Source of the DNA: Phyllostachys edulis
Lineage: Eukaryota; Streptophyta; Magnoliopsida; Poales; Poaceae
DNA length: 64,000 bases
Direction of reading: 5' to 3'
Assembly: GCA_036346405.1 (NCBI GenBank)
Contig: CM070548.1
Location: forward strand, 62,520,877-62,584,876
The stretch's first letter is position 1, and each line of letters begins with the position of its first letter. The position numbers were made by a program, and so were the translations under genes. Below, in pieces: positions 46,212 to 57,203 of this stretch. The notes beneath the pieces are model-generated. The model did no database searches, was not told the DNA's origin, and saw only the letters and a program-made list of their open reading frames with translations.

Positions 46212-46709
46212 TCAGCGATGCAAGAGTCGATGCGTAACCGCGAACCTATCGAGGAGAACTCGGCGGCAAGCGCGCGTCAAGTCGGCTATCTCCTGCTCAA
46301 TGAGAGAAACTGCTGAAGGAGTCGATGCAGACGTCGATGAAGAAACTGCAGAACCTGTCGAGGGAGAACCTGAAGCGGCAAGCAAGCGTCGAAGTCTGGC
46401 TATCTCCTGCTCAGTGAGAGAAACTGCTGAAGGAGTCGATGCAAACGTCGATGTAGAAGCAGCAGTGCCAGTGCTAGTAGAAGAACGACGTGAAAGATGC
46501 CGCCGCTTATAGCATCGACTCAATGTGGCCGACCTTGTCGCAATAGGAAGCGATGAGGACGCCATCGCCAGATGGAGATGCCACCACCACTGTGGCGGCC
46601 GGCCGGAGAGATAGTGTCTTTGGCGTGGAAGCGATCGGTGTAGCAGTGGACGAGCGGCGAGCACGAGGGAGTGGCATCGACTAGCACCACGCAGCGTGAC
46701 GGAAGCCAT
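46212..46709 (-). pseudogene. Element D gag remnant with an internal duplication
   Basis: This is a 165-codon minus frame in the gag position. It contains two copies of a block STxASTPSAVSLTEQEIARL / SLIEQEIADL, about 35 codons apart. The segment resembles the end of copia gag that precedes the protease, but the capsid part of normal copia gag (some hundreds of residues) is missing, so the element appears to have lost most of gag. Position and the SLTEQEIARLRRLL block are the evidence. Confidence 0.55.
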
Positions 46710-46789
46710 CGGTGGCGGCGGCGCCGGACGGCGCGATGACTAAAACGCAACGGTCTAACAGCGGCGCCGGCGGCGGCGGTTAGATCGAC

Positions 46790-46848
46790 GTTTTCTTTTT
46801 CTTTTTCTTTTTCTTTTTCTTTTTCTTTTTCTTTTCTTTCCGGCCCGG
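46790..46848 (+). repeat. (CTTTTT)n hexanucleotide repeat
   Basis: About nine CTTTTT units lie between the gag remnant and the captured NAC-like sequence of element D. Confidence 0.9.
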
Positions 46849-46854
46849 CTCACG

Positions 46855-47330
46855 TTAAAACAGTCGGCCTCGGCCTGCTAAGACCAAACGCGCGCGTGCA
46901 CGGGAACCTAGTTCTCGGCGCGGCGGCGCAAGATGGTTTAGCGGCGGCAACGGCGGCAGCGGCGCTAAGCGCCGAGGCAACGCGCCACAGGTGAGACAAG
47001 GAGGGCACGGAGGCGGCGACGTCTGGCGAAGCGCCGAGGCGGCGAGGCGGGTCTGGCGGATCCGGAAGCGGCCGCTTGGGATGGAGGCGGCGGGCGAGAG
47101 AGAGAGGTCGACCTCGGCGATGGCGTCGATCCGGGCGGCGCCGAGGACACGACAGCGGAGGTAGTAGGAGATGAGCTCCTCGTCGGTGGGGGAAGCGAAG
47201 CCCGACGCGGCAACACGGCCGCCGCCATGACGACTCAACGCAGTGAGAGGAGAGGTCGACCTCGGTGATGACGTCGATCCGGAGGCGGCGGCCGAGGATG
47301 CGGCGGCGGAGGTAGTAGGAGACGAGACGG
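46855..47330 (-). pseudogene. NAC-domain-like gene fragment captured by element D, partly duplicated
   Basis: The minus frame 47238-46855 begins MSRHGGGRVAASGF and at residues 13-45 has GFASPTDEELISYYL...IDAIAEVDL. This matches the first two subdomains (A and start of B) of plant NAC transcription factors (GF-F-PTDEEL-YYL, then I-EVDL). After that the reading leaves the NAC pattern. A second partial copy lies at 47243-47325 (minus YYLRRRILG...IDVITEVDL); the two DNA copies share GAGGTCGACCTCGG and GCGGAGGTAGTAGGAGA. They sit between the primer site and the gag remnant, where a retrotransposon has a leader, so this is probably a captured host exon. The DNA-binding remainder is missing. Confidence 0.65.
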
Positions 47331-47470
47331 AGGCGCTCCGTCGATGACGAGGAGGTTCGTCCCCTTGCTTGATGGTTGGTTGGACTTGACGAGGAAGCGG
47401 CTAGGTAGGAGAGAGAGAAGCGGCCACGGCCTAGGTGAGGGGACGAGTTGCGTCCTAAGAAAACCTAATT

Positions 47471-47483
47471 GGCTCTGATACCA
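47471..47483 (-). other. Primer-binding site of element D (tRNA-iMet type)
   Basis: Minus-strand TGGTATCAGAGCC directly adjoins the LTR. Confidence 0.92.
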
Positions 47484-47613
47484 TGTTATGAATAGCAACT
47501 TGTATTTCCAGAGGGCCAAAGGGCCAGTATATATACACAAAGTACAGGTGGTGAATATGCAAATAACCCCTCATAACAATGGGAAATAACACACTATACA
47601 TATATCTCTAACA
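47484..47613 (-). mobile_element. Element D 5' LTR
   Basis: It is 130 bp long, with a TATATATA box at 47528-47535 as probable promoter core, followed on the plus-strand side by the GCTTC duplication. Confidence 0.93.
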
Positions 47614-47646
47614 GCTTCTATTACTGATGACGCAACCTACATTGAA

Positions 47647-47907
47647 TACTACATCCGTTCTTTTTTACCTGTTGTTTTGGACGTCAACCCGGTCTCCAAT
47701 ACACACATTTGACCATTAATTTTTCTAATTATATATTAGTAAAAATTACTAAAAATGTAATGCTATGAAAGTATTTTTGATAATAAATCTAGTAATATCA
47801 TTTCCACGTGACAAATCCAAATAATTTTGTATATATTAGTGGTCAAAATTTTAAAAGGTTGTTTGCACGCTTTCTAAAATGACATCTAAAAAAGAACGGA
47901 GGTAGTA
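47647..47907. mobile_element. Stowaway-like (Tc1/mariner) MITE, about 260 bp
   Basis: The ends TACTACATCCGTTCTTTTTT (47647 on) and AAAAAAGAACGGAGGTAGTA (to 47907) are inverted repeats of 21 bp with one mismatch, flanked by TA. The CTCCGTTC-type TIR is typical of mariner-derived MITEs in grasses. The interior is AT-rich and non-coding. It lies only 34 bp from element D. Confidence 0.88.
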
Positions 47908-50900
47908 ATTTGCATACCATTTGCTACTTTAGTATGTTGGATCCTGATTTTGCATGTATATAGTGCCACACAGTAATCCATTTTCGTTGCTTAATGCTCC
48001 TGCTTTCCACGTTTTTTAAATTTGAACAAATGTTTGGTTTGACCTTCATTCTGTTCTTTTCATCAGGCACACTTATCGTGTATGCATATGAGAGTCATGA
48101 GGAAAACTGCACCAAGTATTGTTGCTATGCCTATATACGCTAGGCAAATGACTACTGTTCGGTTCAGATAGATGTGAAAAAAGATGTGAAATTTCAGGAG
48201 TTCTCTGGACGGTTGCTGGACAAGGGTTGTACTTATGTTGCAGTGACAGTGAGGCTGTTTGAAGTATTTTGCTTTGGCTAGAAGTCCATGACCATATTTG
48301 CTCTACCATACACAATGAAGGAAACCAAGTGATATTCGTGTCTGTGGACCCTTGTGTATCTGTATATCTCGGTTTGCTAAACTAAAGTTGAATGCTTCTT
48401 GTAATATACAATGAGTGCTCAAACACATAGATCTGAATTACCTGTACATAAAGTGAATTTGAATTTTATTTACCCCTTTTACTTTTAAGATACTTTGCTC
48501 ATCCTTGTACAATCATATCGATACGCCGATACATTTTGAGATTGCTGCTCTCAGTGTGCAATGACAGTTACTTTCTAGGTAATTTTATGCTGCTATATTC
48601 ACCTGGGTGTTCCTGGAGCATTGACATTTTAATTTGACTTGTGATTAATTGCGTTATGGCCATTTTGTTTTCATTTTATTGCACTTGGAAGAGCTGAATA
48701 AGTTTTCCTGTAGCTTTCAATATTAGATCTATCATGTGATATGCTCAAGCAGCAAAGTTTTTTTTAGATCTGTACATGAAAAATGTAGCATTTGGCATGC
48801 TTCTGCTGTGTATAACTTCAAAAACTACCCATCTTGGTTTTACGTACTCACCCTAACTGTTGACTGCATTTTTATATGGTATATGCTGTGTCGGTGCCTG
48901 TCTGAAACCCTGCGCAACGCCTGTGTTAATCTCCTGGTATTTATTGTGCACATATATTTTCCTATCTTGCAATTGGGACATGTCTGAACGGTCAGTTGCA
49001 GTTCTCCTGTTACATATTCCATGCATCCTGCAATGGCTACTGAGAGGTTTGTGTCTATCTTTATTGTTATCGTTTCCTACCAGGCACCAAATCTTCTCTG
49101 TTTGCCTAAAGGAGTCTGTTTGTCGTGCAGCTCTGATTCATCTTCTGGATGCTCTCTATTTTGGTGATCTAATGCAGTTGAAACGTCAGCAGCAAATCTG
49201 TTAATTGAAATGTCAACAACAAACCATCCTTAACCTCTTCTTCCTCAACAGTAACTCTGAGGTAACCTTTACTGCTACCTTTGTTATGTTTTATTCACAT
49301 CACTTATTCTTTTTTCCATTTTATCCTCAAACTGAATTCGAGATATAGGTTTCTAGCCAGCCTTTCTAGGCACGATGCAATTCATTTGTTTCATGAAACC
49401 TCTGCAAGAAGGACGCTTACATGTAGGTTTATCTGATACTTGCGTTCTCTCAGGCTCACTGTTTGTGGCTTGATATTTTCCAGTTCCTACACATGAACAA
49501 AAAATGTTGCATCTTGTCATGACTTAACAAGCAAAGCACCAAACCAGCCAACACCATTGCACACGCTGAGCTGTCTGTCGTTGCACAGAAGAAAGCAAAA
49601 GAGAAATTACATGTGGGGGCATTGGATGCTTGCTGCTTCCCCCCTTTCCCCTTTGTTGACTGTGGTGTGCATACCTTGTCTCATGTGTAATTATGGATTC
49701 TAAGTTCTCCCCCAACAACTAGTCCCCATCATTGATCACACATCTGTTCAGTCATTCTGGCACCACTTTCTACCCTGTTTGCTCAGTACCCTTCCCATCA
49801 TGCTGATCAACGTTCTTACGTATAACTGCAGGCTCTACCACGGAAAACACTACCGGTATAAGATTTTTATGGGAGGGTAGCTATACCGGATATTTCGGCC
49901 ATTTTTTGGACGAAATTTATGAATTGAAGTTTGAAATTTTCAGATGTAAAGATGAAATTTATCTAAATTTTGAATTGAAATTTGAATTTGGATGAAAATT
50001 CAATAAATCTGTTTTTTTCCCGGTATTAAAATTTATCGGACCCCACCGGTAACAGTTACTGGTGAAATTTCTGCGATAGATTTTTCCCTGTCTCTATGGC
50101 TTCTGTTACAGTTGTGATCTGATCTCCATCACTCCATGGGTCATATTTGGCTGTCTGAATTGAGCTGTTTGAAAGCTGAAAGCCTGGAACCAAACACCCA
50201 GCCCTGCACCATGCGCTCCTGTAGTCCTGTTTGCTCTGCAGCATCAAACTCTGCCTCCTGACCTGAGCTAAAAGTAAGTAGTTGTTGCTCTCAACTTTGG
50301 TCACACTCACACATGGACATGGTCAATAAGGCACAGAAGGTTCCTGCGTTTCTTGTCCGCTTCTGGCTAGTACTTCTACCTGCCATGCTTCCTTCTCTCT
50401 TGGGGTCAACTTGGCACGAGATATAGAGAGAGAGGTGTCAGTCAGGTTATGGGGCTCGTGATGGATGATGGATGGGGGTCATGGGAGAAGATCTTTCCAT
50501 GGCAGCCTTGCCTGTGAATAAAGGGCTCAGGGCTTGCAGATCTTTGTTGCAGGGGCCTCAGCTCCTGCCTGCACTGCAGTTGCTCCCGAGGTCAACAAGT
50601 GGATATCAGACAAAAGCTTCCAGCAGCGGCAGCACTCTTGCAGCAGCTACTGCTACGCATACTTTCAGATTCTGATTTTGTCGTACAGAGGAAGTCCCTA
50701 TCCTACTTTATCCCTCCACTAGTTCTATCCCTCCCTGTTCTTGCATCCTAGAATCAAACTATTCCAAACTTAGCGAGATCTCCCTCTGCCTATCCAAAAG
50801 TTCGCAGCATCTTTTTTCCTTGCATTTTGCTTCTTTTTCTTTCTTTTTTTGTTAAAAAAAATGAGGTTTCCAAGCTACTAGTAGTCTAGCACTACTCCCA

Positions 50901-51289
50901 TAACCTGTCTGTGCTTGACTTCTGATAAGCTTTTTTTTCCCTTCCGAAAAGAAAAAGAATGTACAGGGTCAATCTCTGCATAGGAGCCCTACATGGCTAT
51001 AGACAGAAATTATGGTGATACACCTCATGATTAATTGTTTAGTAGTATCTCATGGCATGTCAACCCTGGGAAGTTAACCTTAATCATGCAGAAATTGAAC
51101 AAGCTATCGGTAGCATCTTGGGCACTGTTTGCAACCTTTTCCATCCATTTCTTCTACCGTTTATGATCAGACATGCCCAACTATTATCAACTCAGGAACC
51201 CAACAAAGGACCAAGAAGAAACACTCAGGAAACACAAGAACCAGAGCCTCTGCCGCCATTGCAAGGCGAGCACCAGGGGAAGCTTGCCG
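47908..51289. other. Gene-free intergenic stretch
   Basis: No protein domain or RNA gene was recognised. At 49850-50075 there is an AT-rich block bounded by ACTACCGGTATAA and ACCGGTAACAGTTACTGGT, which looks like an old non-autonomous transposon but lacks clear TIRs. The part below 51289 contains the 3' UTR of the BYPASS-related gene, without an obvious polyadenylation signal that I can fix. Confidence 0.5.
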
Positions 51290-52373
51290 CTAATTGCTGC
51301 CGCTACAGAGGTCGAGCAGCTTCTTCCTCCCCTCCACGATCTCGTCGAACAGGTCGTCGATCAGCGCGACAATGTCCTCGCACCCGGAGCGCAGCAGCCC
51401 AGCCCACAGGCTCACTTCCTCCGCCGCTGTGGCGACGTCGCCGCCCCTGTCCATGGCCTCCTTCACCTCATCCACCGCCGCCCTCGCGCGCCGGAACTCG
51501 TACATCATCACCCCCGCGCCGCCCGCCGCCCTGTCCGCCTCCGCCGCCGCCCGCTGCTGCGCGCGGGACAGCGACGACGCGAACGCGGCGCCGAAGTACG
51601 CGCCGCAGTCCGTGGCGGGGCCGGAGGCCGCGTCCGGCCAGTAGTGGAGCACGCCCCAGGAGAGGAGCGTGAGGAGGAAGGAGGTGAGCATCCTGGTGGC
51701 GCAGAGCACGCCGCGGAAGCCGTTGAAGCCGTTGAGCTTGGCGTCGGCCGGCACGCTCTCGCTGAGGCGGAGCGCGAGCTCCTCCGCCTGCGTCTCGACG
51801 AGCGCCCTGTTCTCCTCCTTGAGCGCCATGGCCTCCCTCCTGCACACCGAGATCGCCCTCGTCACCTGAAGCCACGATTAGTTATTCACACGCAGATCAT
51901 CAAACGCCATTAAGTCATCAACTAAGGCGGATTGGTTTGCTTGCTTGGTGGTGCAAGTGCAACCGTGCAGGAAGAAGAGGAAGAAGAAGGAAGAAGAAGA
52001 AGAAGAAGCGCACCTGGCGGGAGAGGTGGGAGTTGGATGGGACGCCGGCGGCGGCCTGGAGGAGTGAGACGACCTGGGCGGCGGAGGTGGAGTAGCCCTC
52101 GATGGCGGCGGCGCCGAGGCGGAGCGCGCGGCATGCGTCGCAGAGGCGCGACGTCTCGTCCATGTACTCGTCGAGCCACGCGGCGCCGCCGGGGAGGTGG
52201 AGCGAGCCGACGAGGCGTGTGAGCCCCGCGTGCGCCGCGCGGAGGAGGGCCAGCGCGGCCCGGAGGGACGGCAGCGAGAGGAACGCCGCCGACGCCAGCG
52301 AGCGGTCGAGGTCGTCGAGCCCGCGCGCCAGCGTCGCGTAGAAGGCAGCCACCGTCGAGGAGGACGGCTTCAT
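51290..52373 (-). CDS. BYPASS1/ROH1-related protein (DUF793), two exons, 311 aa
   Basis: Exon 1 is 52373-52014, the intron 52013-51866 (148 bp, GTGCGC...TTCAG) and exon 2 51865-51290, joined in phase 0 (120 + 191 codons). An in-frame ATG three codons upstream (52382) is possible. The N-terminal half (FYATLARGLDDLDRSL, FLSLPSLRAALALL, WLDEYMDETSRLCDACRAL) matches BYPASS1-type proteins. The middle has a hydrophobic stretch (TRMLTSFLLTLLSWGVLHYW) that may be a membrane segment, and the end has a Val/Glu-rich helical region (VALIDDLFDEIVEGRKKLLDL). BYPASS1 in Arabidopsis limits a mobile root-to-shoot signal; the role of this copy is inferred from similarity only. GC content is very high, as in many grass genes. 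No frame damage is visible. Confidence 0.88.
51972..52008 (+). repeat. (GAA)n tract in the intron of the BYPASS-related gene
   Basis: GAAGAAGAGGAAGAAGAAGG and further GAA units lie close to the donor site. On the transcript this is a TTC-rich polypyrimidine tract. Confidence 0.9.
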
Positions 52374-52403
52374 GGCTAGCAACCTACCTACCTACCTTGT
52401 GGA

Positions 52404-52405
<2 letters not shown>

Positions 52406-52436
<31 letters not shown>
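52406..52436 (+). repeat. (GA)n microsatellite in the 5' UTR of the BYPASS-related gene
   Basis: About 15 GA units; CT repeats on the transcript strand. A second CT/GA tract lies at 52617-52634. Such tracts are common in plant leader sequences. Confidence 0.9.
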
Positions 52437-52439
<3 letters not shown>

Positions 52440-52711
52440 GGGGTTAAAGGTGCAAGATAGCTTAGCTTGCTAGGTATAACAATGGCGCGAGAGCAACCGT
52501 GCGGAGTTGTCTCGGGATCGATAGCGACCTTGTTTTTACTCTCAACCCAAGCTAAGCTCAGCTAGCGACCGAAAGTGATGGGAGCTAGCTATACGGAGCG
52601 CAAGGAAGCAAGCCTACCATCTCTCTCTCTCTCTTCCTTTCTCTTTCATGTGGTCATGGTTGCTGTTCGAGTGTAGGTTTGAGCGAGATGGCGAGGCCTT
52701 TCGAGGCTGTG

Positions 52712-52721
52712 CCTTATATAG
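52712..52721 (-). promoter_or_regulatory. TATA box of the BYPASS-related gene
   Basis: Minus-strand CTATATAAGG, preceded by GTGGCC, lies about 340 bp before the ATG. A start of transcription near 52680 would give a leader of about 300 nt carrying the CT tracts. Confidence 0.75.
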
Positions 52722-54898
52722 GGCCACAGCTTGGGTCTCAAGAGCTAGCTGCTGCCCTTTGTGCTACGGCAAGTCCATGGACCCTGGGCAGAGAGCAGAG
52801 GCGAGGAGGATTAGTCAATGGATCGTTTCCGTCCAAGGTTGCTGCTACCTGCTAGTGCGAGTTACCATCATCGTCTCACGAGGATGAGGGCCAGCGTGGA
52901 CTTAATTCGCTACGTGACCGACCGGCCGGGTCACTTTTTCGAAAGATACGTTAGGTGCGTCTGGCATGGCGATGTGCCTGCCGATGTGCATCTACATTCT
53001 ACAGCCCAGGGCACTGGCCAGACGATCCAACACAAAGCAGGGGTGGTTTCCGTGGGGGATGGTGGAATTGCATAGGGATTTCGGAGGGGTTATTCTGATT
53101 CCCACGAAAGAAAACATTCCCTTAGCCGAGGGTAAAAAAAGCTGATGGGAGCGAGGATTCTGCTATTGATTCTATTGATAAAAAGAAGAATCAACGACTG
53201 ACTGACTGACAGGAGAGGGCATCCTCAGCAAATTCCCTTCGTTAGCTGAGTACTAAATGTTTTAGGCGTGTATTATCCGAAAAACCACCCCTATCGGACA
53301 ACCAGTGCTCAAGCATCAGGTGCGTGATCAAAGCTAATTGCAGCAGAATCACTGTAACACTGTGTACCAAATATCCTATGGAGCAAACGCTTCACTGACT
53401 GCAGTGCAGGCCATCTCCCCGCGCCCTAACTGTGCTGCTGCTTCTTCACTGCCGGCCACGCGTAGTGAGACCGGCAGATGAGTCGGGTGACTGCAGAAGA
53501 TCCGAGGCGAGCGAAGATTACGGGCGAGACTAATTAGGGCGAGAAAGAGGAAATCCTATCCAGATTTTGACTGATGACTTGACCCGAATCTTTCCTCCGG
53601 AACGGCCACCGCGATGTGGTCTGGGCCCCGCATGGCTGTGACTGCGCCTTCAAGTGCGCCTCTGCTTCCTCCTCCAGCTACTTCTGCCAGTGTCGTTGTA
53701 AATAGTCGTAATCCTGGCGAGTGTTTGCCCAAATGGCACCGCCGGTATCCGGCACATGAAGCCAACAAAGATTCCATTAATTCTTGGCATCCGACGGAGG
53801 GAGGACCGGACTGAACGACGTCCAGGGGCGAGTGGCACAGTAGAGCGGTCATATGGCACGCGAGGGCACGTTCGGACACTGGACGACCGGCAGAGACTTC
53901 GTCCGGGCAGTGGCAGTAAGGACAAGCCCTCGTCCGGGCTACGGACGCCCGGATTTGTCACGCGTCGGTCACAGGTGAATCCGGGCTAAGGCGCATGGCT
54001 TTAAACTGTCTAGGCTAAGGGCGTGCGGTGGAGGACGTATAGTGGAAGAAGACATGTTCGTGCTACCAATTTTACCAATACGACACCAGAAGCACTGAAT
54101 TTGTAAATACCGACCGTAACATCAAATACCTACTCAATATTTTTGTATAGAAGTACATTCCTCTGATTCTGAATAGTACTGATGATACGGTGACCGTAGT
54201 TGGCTGCATATAATGTTCTTTAATTGGTACAGACATCGCCGAGCTCGTACATTCGATGCCCCCCCCCCTTCTTGTTTACTCATTTGGAATAAAATGCTGT
54301 TTATCTTGTGATGGGACATGAACACCTGCATAAAAGTAGGCTATCTCCTCATTAAGCTACACTAGTTATTATTACCCTCATAAAGTGAGATTATGGAGTG
54401 AAGAAAAGCATTTTTCTCCTTTGCTCAGGGCCTTTCCATCTTGGAGGCACTTGGTGCCACTGGGAGTAGGAGGGTGCATTTAAGATCTCCCTGTCCATGT
54501 GAATATATACAGTGCTAGTGCTAGCACTACAGTGAGACTTGCTTTTGTTTTTGAGAGGAACCTGGACCTGGACCAAGATTTCTTAATCTTGTGAAGTGAT
54601 GGTGATGGTGATGGTGGTGGTGGTGGTGGTAGGCTAGAAAGGCCATTGATTGGCTCATGTGCTTAGAGGAGAGGACCCCCTCCTTGACATGCAGGGACAG
54701 ACACTCCATTTGATATGTAATATCCAAATGATTACATGGCATGCTAATACTAGCTTTCATTTCATTTCATTTCACTTCACTTCACTTGCCGTTCAGCCCC
54801 AACGATCGATGGCGATGTTGAATCCGTGCCATTGACGGTGGTTTCCCTCCTATTACCGAGACTAATCATCCCTCTTCCTTGTTTCAGGAACCAAGACC
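52722..54898. other. Promoter-side intergenic region
   Basis: Nothing recognisable beyond the upstream region of the BYPASS-related gene. Open frames at 53556-53989 overlap on both strands and have no domain. A (GGT/GAT)n tract lies at about 54597-54631. Confidence 0.5.
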
Positions 54899-55450
54899 TT
54901 GAAAAATGATTCGCCATGTGACCTCGACGAACGATCTCAGCTGCTTTCCTCGCGCCATCCGTTGAGAATCATGCAAGAGATGACCATGAATCAAACAAGG
55001 CTGGTCTTTTGTTCCGGTCGCTCGCTCAAAACCCTAATTCCCGGGGCTCCTTTTGCGCTCCTAGGGAAGGGGATGCATCATGCATTGCATCAAATCCATA
55101 TCTCGAACCACTATGTAGATCTTCTTTTCAGATTCTCTCCTTGGCCAAAGCTCTGCTTTTTTCCTCCGGTAATTGATGCATCTTATTGGAATCCTCCTGT
55201 TTTTTTAGTGCCTAATAGTTATCCGGCACTCGCTTCGGGACTTTATTTTATTCCAAAGCACAATACAAATGCTATAAATACATGCAACTACAAAGCTTCG
55301 TTTCAAGCCGTCGATCCTACCCGGTTTACATTCGAAATAAAGGATTTTATCAAGAAATCTGGACCAATTGCTTTGTTTCCTACAAATTTATGCAAGATTT
55401 CAAAGTTCCAAACGGAACCTCCACGAAAGTGTTTCAAAATGTTGCATTGA
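54899..55450 (+). CDS. Unrecognised ORF, 183 codons
   Basis: It opens at ATG 54906 or upstream (frame open from 54899; first Met in this frame at the listed start) and stops at 55448-55450. Composition is balanced, unlike the GC-rich BYPASS gene. The middle is rich in Pro, Phe and aromatic residues (FFPPVIDASYWNPPVFLVPN), and the tail is basic. I recognise no domain, signal peptide or clear membrane segment. It begins about 10 bp after a plausible acceptor (TTGTTTCAG at 54880-54888). It could be a host exon, organelle-derived DNA, or chance. Length without stops in AT-richer DNA is the only reason to list it. Confidence 0.3.
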   Translation: MKNDSPCDLDERSQLLSSRHPLRIMQEMTMNQTRLVFCSGRSLKTLIPGAPFALLGKGMHHALHQIHISNHYVDLLFRFSPWPKLCFFPPVIDASYWNPPVFLVPNSYPALASGLYFIPKHNTNAINTCNYKASFQAVDPTRFTFEIKDFIKKSGPIALFPTNLCKISKFQTEPPRKCFKMLH

Positions 55451-57203
55451 ACTGAAATATTCTACATATGTGTAATTTTTTATTATGGAATATTGCTACT
55501 TACAAGTTAAAAATGGTCGCCTTCAATAAGTGCTTTTTTCCTTTAAAAAACAATGTTTTTTTTGGCATCTTCAGTCATTCTCATTCCAATAAAAAATTCT
55601 AACAAAGCCACAGTAGTTGTATATTTACATGTTTTTTTAATGAGGTTGGTGTTCGTGGGTTCTTGGAGAATGTGCTGCTCGGACTCGGAGGAAGGCATGT
55701 TGGTCCTCCATGCAGATCTCATTGACTAATTAAAAAGCCTAATCTCAGCACACTTTCACAACACTTCAAGCTGCCCTCGAGTATATTTTGCCTATGTTCT
55801 TCCGAGTGAAAATAAAAGACATTATATTTTCTTAGAGCCTAGTATATTCAAGATTTTTTTTTAATTCTACATAGAACTTCTAGTTCTGAGCCTGTCTTCC
55901 ACTCTTCCCTGCTGTTCTGTTGATTTGATTTCAAGTTACGCCATGTGACCACTCCTCATTTTATATGTTATCTTAAATATTAATTAGTGCCAATATCAAA
56001 GTACTCTTATTGTAAGGTGTTGGCTTGTCTTAACTGTAGTAGAAAACCAAGTAAAAGCTCCATGCTTTTAAATATACTACTTTACCAATGCCTTACATCT
56101 CAAGTCATTACTTCGGACCACTTCTCCCTTTCTGTAGTTAGGATCTGTTGAGGTTCCAAATCCCATGCACCGTCCTAATCACTTCTCTCTGTGCTCTAAT
56201 AGCAGTATGGTTGAAGTAAAAAAAAATGGACTCTATAGCTCAGCATCTCAGCTCTTCTTCCTCCTGCTTTCTCTTTTGGTGTTCCTATCCCATTACATCA
56301 TTTAAATGTCAACATTTTAGAGCAGATCATATGACGTCTTGCTTCTTTTGTCTGCAAGAAAGTCTTGGACAAGACCTACATATTCTGGGCTGAACACAAT
56401 GGGGCCCAAAAATTTTATTTGGATCTTCTCATGAACATGATATGCATATGAATCAGCTTTACTTTTTGCTTGCCAAGTAATCAGGACTTCTTTCATCGAT
56501 CGCAGCTTATTTGTTCGTTCAAACTTAGCATTCTTGGTACCTAGTAGGACCTAGCCATGGGAACATACCAACAATTACCCTTGATATTTGCATTATGAGT
56601 GGTATATAGTACAGTGTAAACTTGTGAAATTTCAGAAAAAGATTGGGGAAAAAGTATCAGAGGTAAACTTAGAAATCTGTATACTGTTATGCGGCCTAAC
56701 AATTTGGAAACAATAAAGAACAGATTAATAAATTCAGCAGAATCTCTTTTTTTTTTGTTGATAAAACCGATGGATGTTTCAGGTCTGAAAATATCTTGCA
56801 GGTTCAAGGTTCTACTACCGCTTGCCCATCCAGAAACAGATGAAGACACCCCCCCCCCCCCCCCCCGGCATGATTGTACCATCTGGATTTGTATCAACAC
56901 TACAAGGCCAGTTCCTTTCAGGCCGAGCCGGCTTACTCATTCACCCGCTCACCTGTTTGTCATCCCCTTTCATCATCGCTTTCGCACTGGCCGTGCACTG
57001 TCTTGGCCATTTCAGTTTCAGTTTCAGTTTCAGCTTCAGCTTCGATCGAGATCGGCAGTTACTCGTCCATCTCACCTCTCATCTCCCTGTCCAGGAATAT
57101 CACATTGACAATTATTGACGCACGCGCTTGATTCTTATATTATGCAGAAACGTGGATATTTGAGTATTATAGAATCATTTCCCCCTATCTACCTACCTAC
57201 CTA
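55451..57203. other. Intergenic region without recognisable gene
   Basis: No domain found. It holds a run of 18 C's (56849-56866), a CAGTTT(C) hexamer repeat at about 57016-57045 and a CTAC/CTAT tetramer tract at 57188-57208. The short frames around the C-run are artefacts of it. Confidence 0.55.
56849..56866 (+). repeat. Homopolymer C18
   Basis: An uninterrupted run of 18 cytosines; length in the assembly may be imprecise. Confidence 0.9.

Larger units (their letters stand above)
42888..47613 (-). mobile_element. Element D: young Ty1/copia element with 130-bp LTRs
   Basis: LTRs at 42888-43017 and 47484-47613 differ visibly at one position (GCCAATAA versus GCAAATAA). They start TGTTATGAATAGC and end TCTCTAACA and are flanked by GCTTC (42883-42887 and 47614-47618). 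The primer site (minus TGGTATCAGAGCC, 47471-47483) touches the right LTR, and a polypurine tract (minus GAGAGGGGG) touches the left LTR, so it runs right to left. The short LTRs and roughly 4.7-kb size fit the Ale/Retrofit group. The PR-INT-RT-RNase H order is copia-type. Coding frames are broken in spite of near-identical LTRs. Confidence 0.93.

Noticed and set aside
51052..51913. Plus-strand ORFs of 206 and 246 codons
   Set aside because: They are antisense shadows of exon 2 of the BYPASS-related gene, open because of its high GC.
53556..53989. ORFs on both strands near 53.6-54.0 kb
   Set aside because: They overlap, are short, and have no domain or promoter context.
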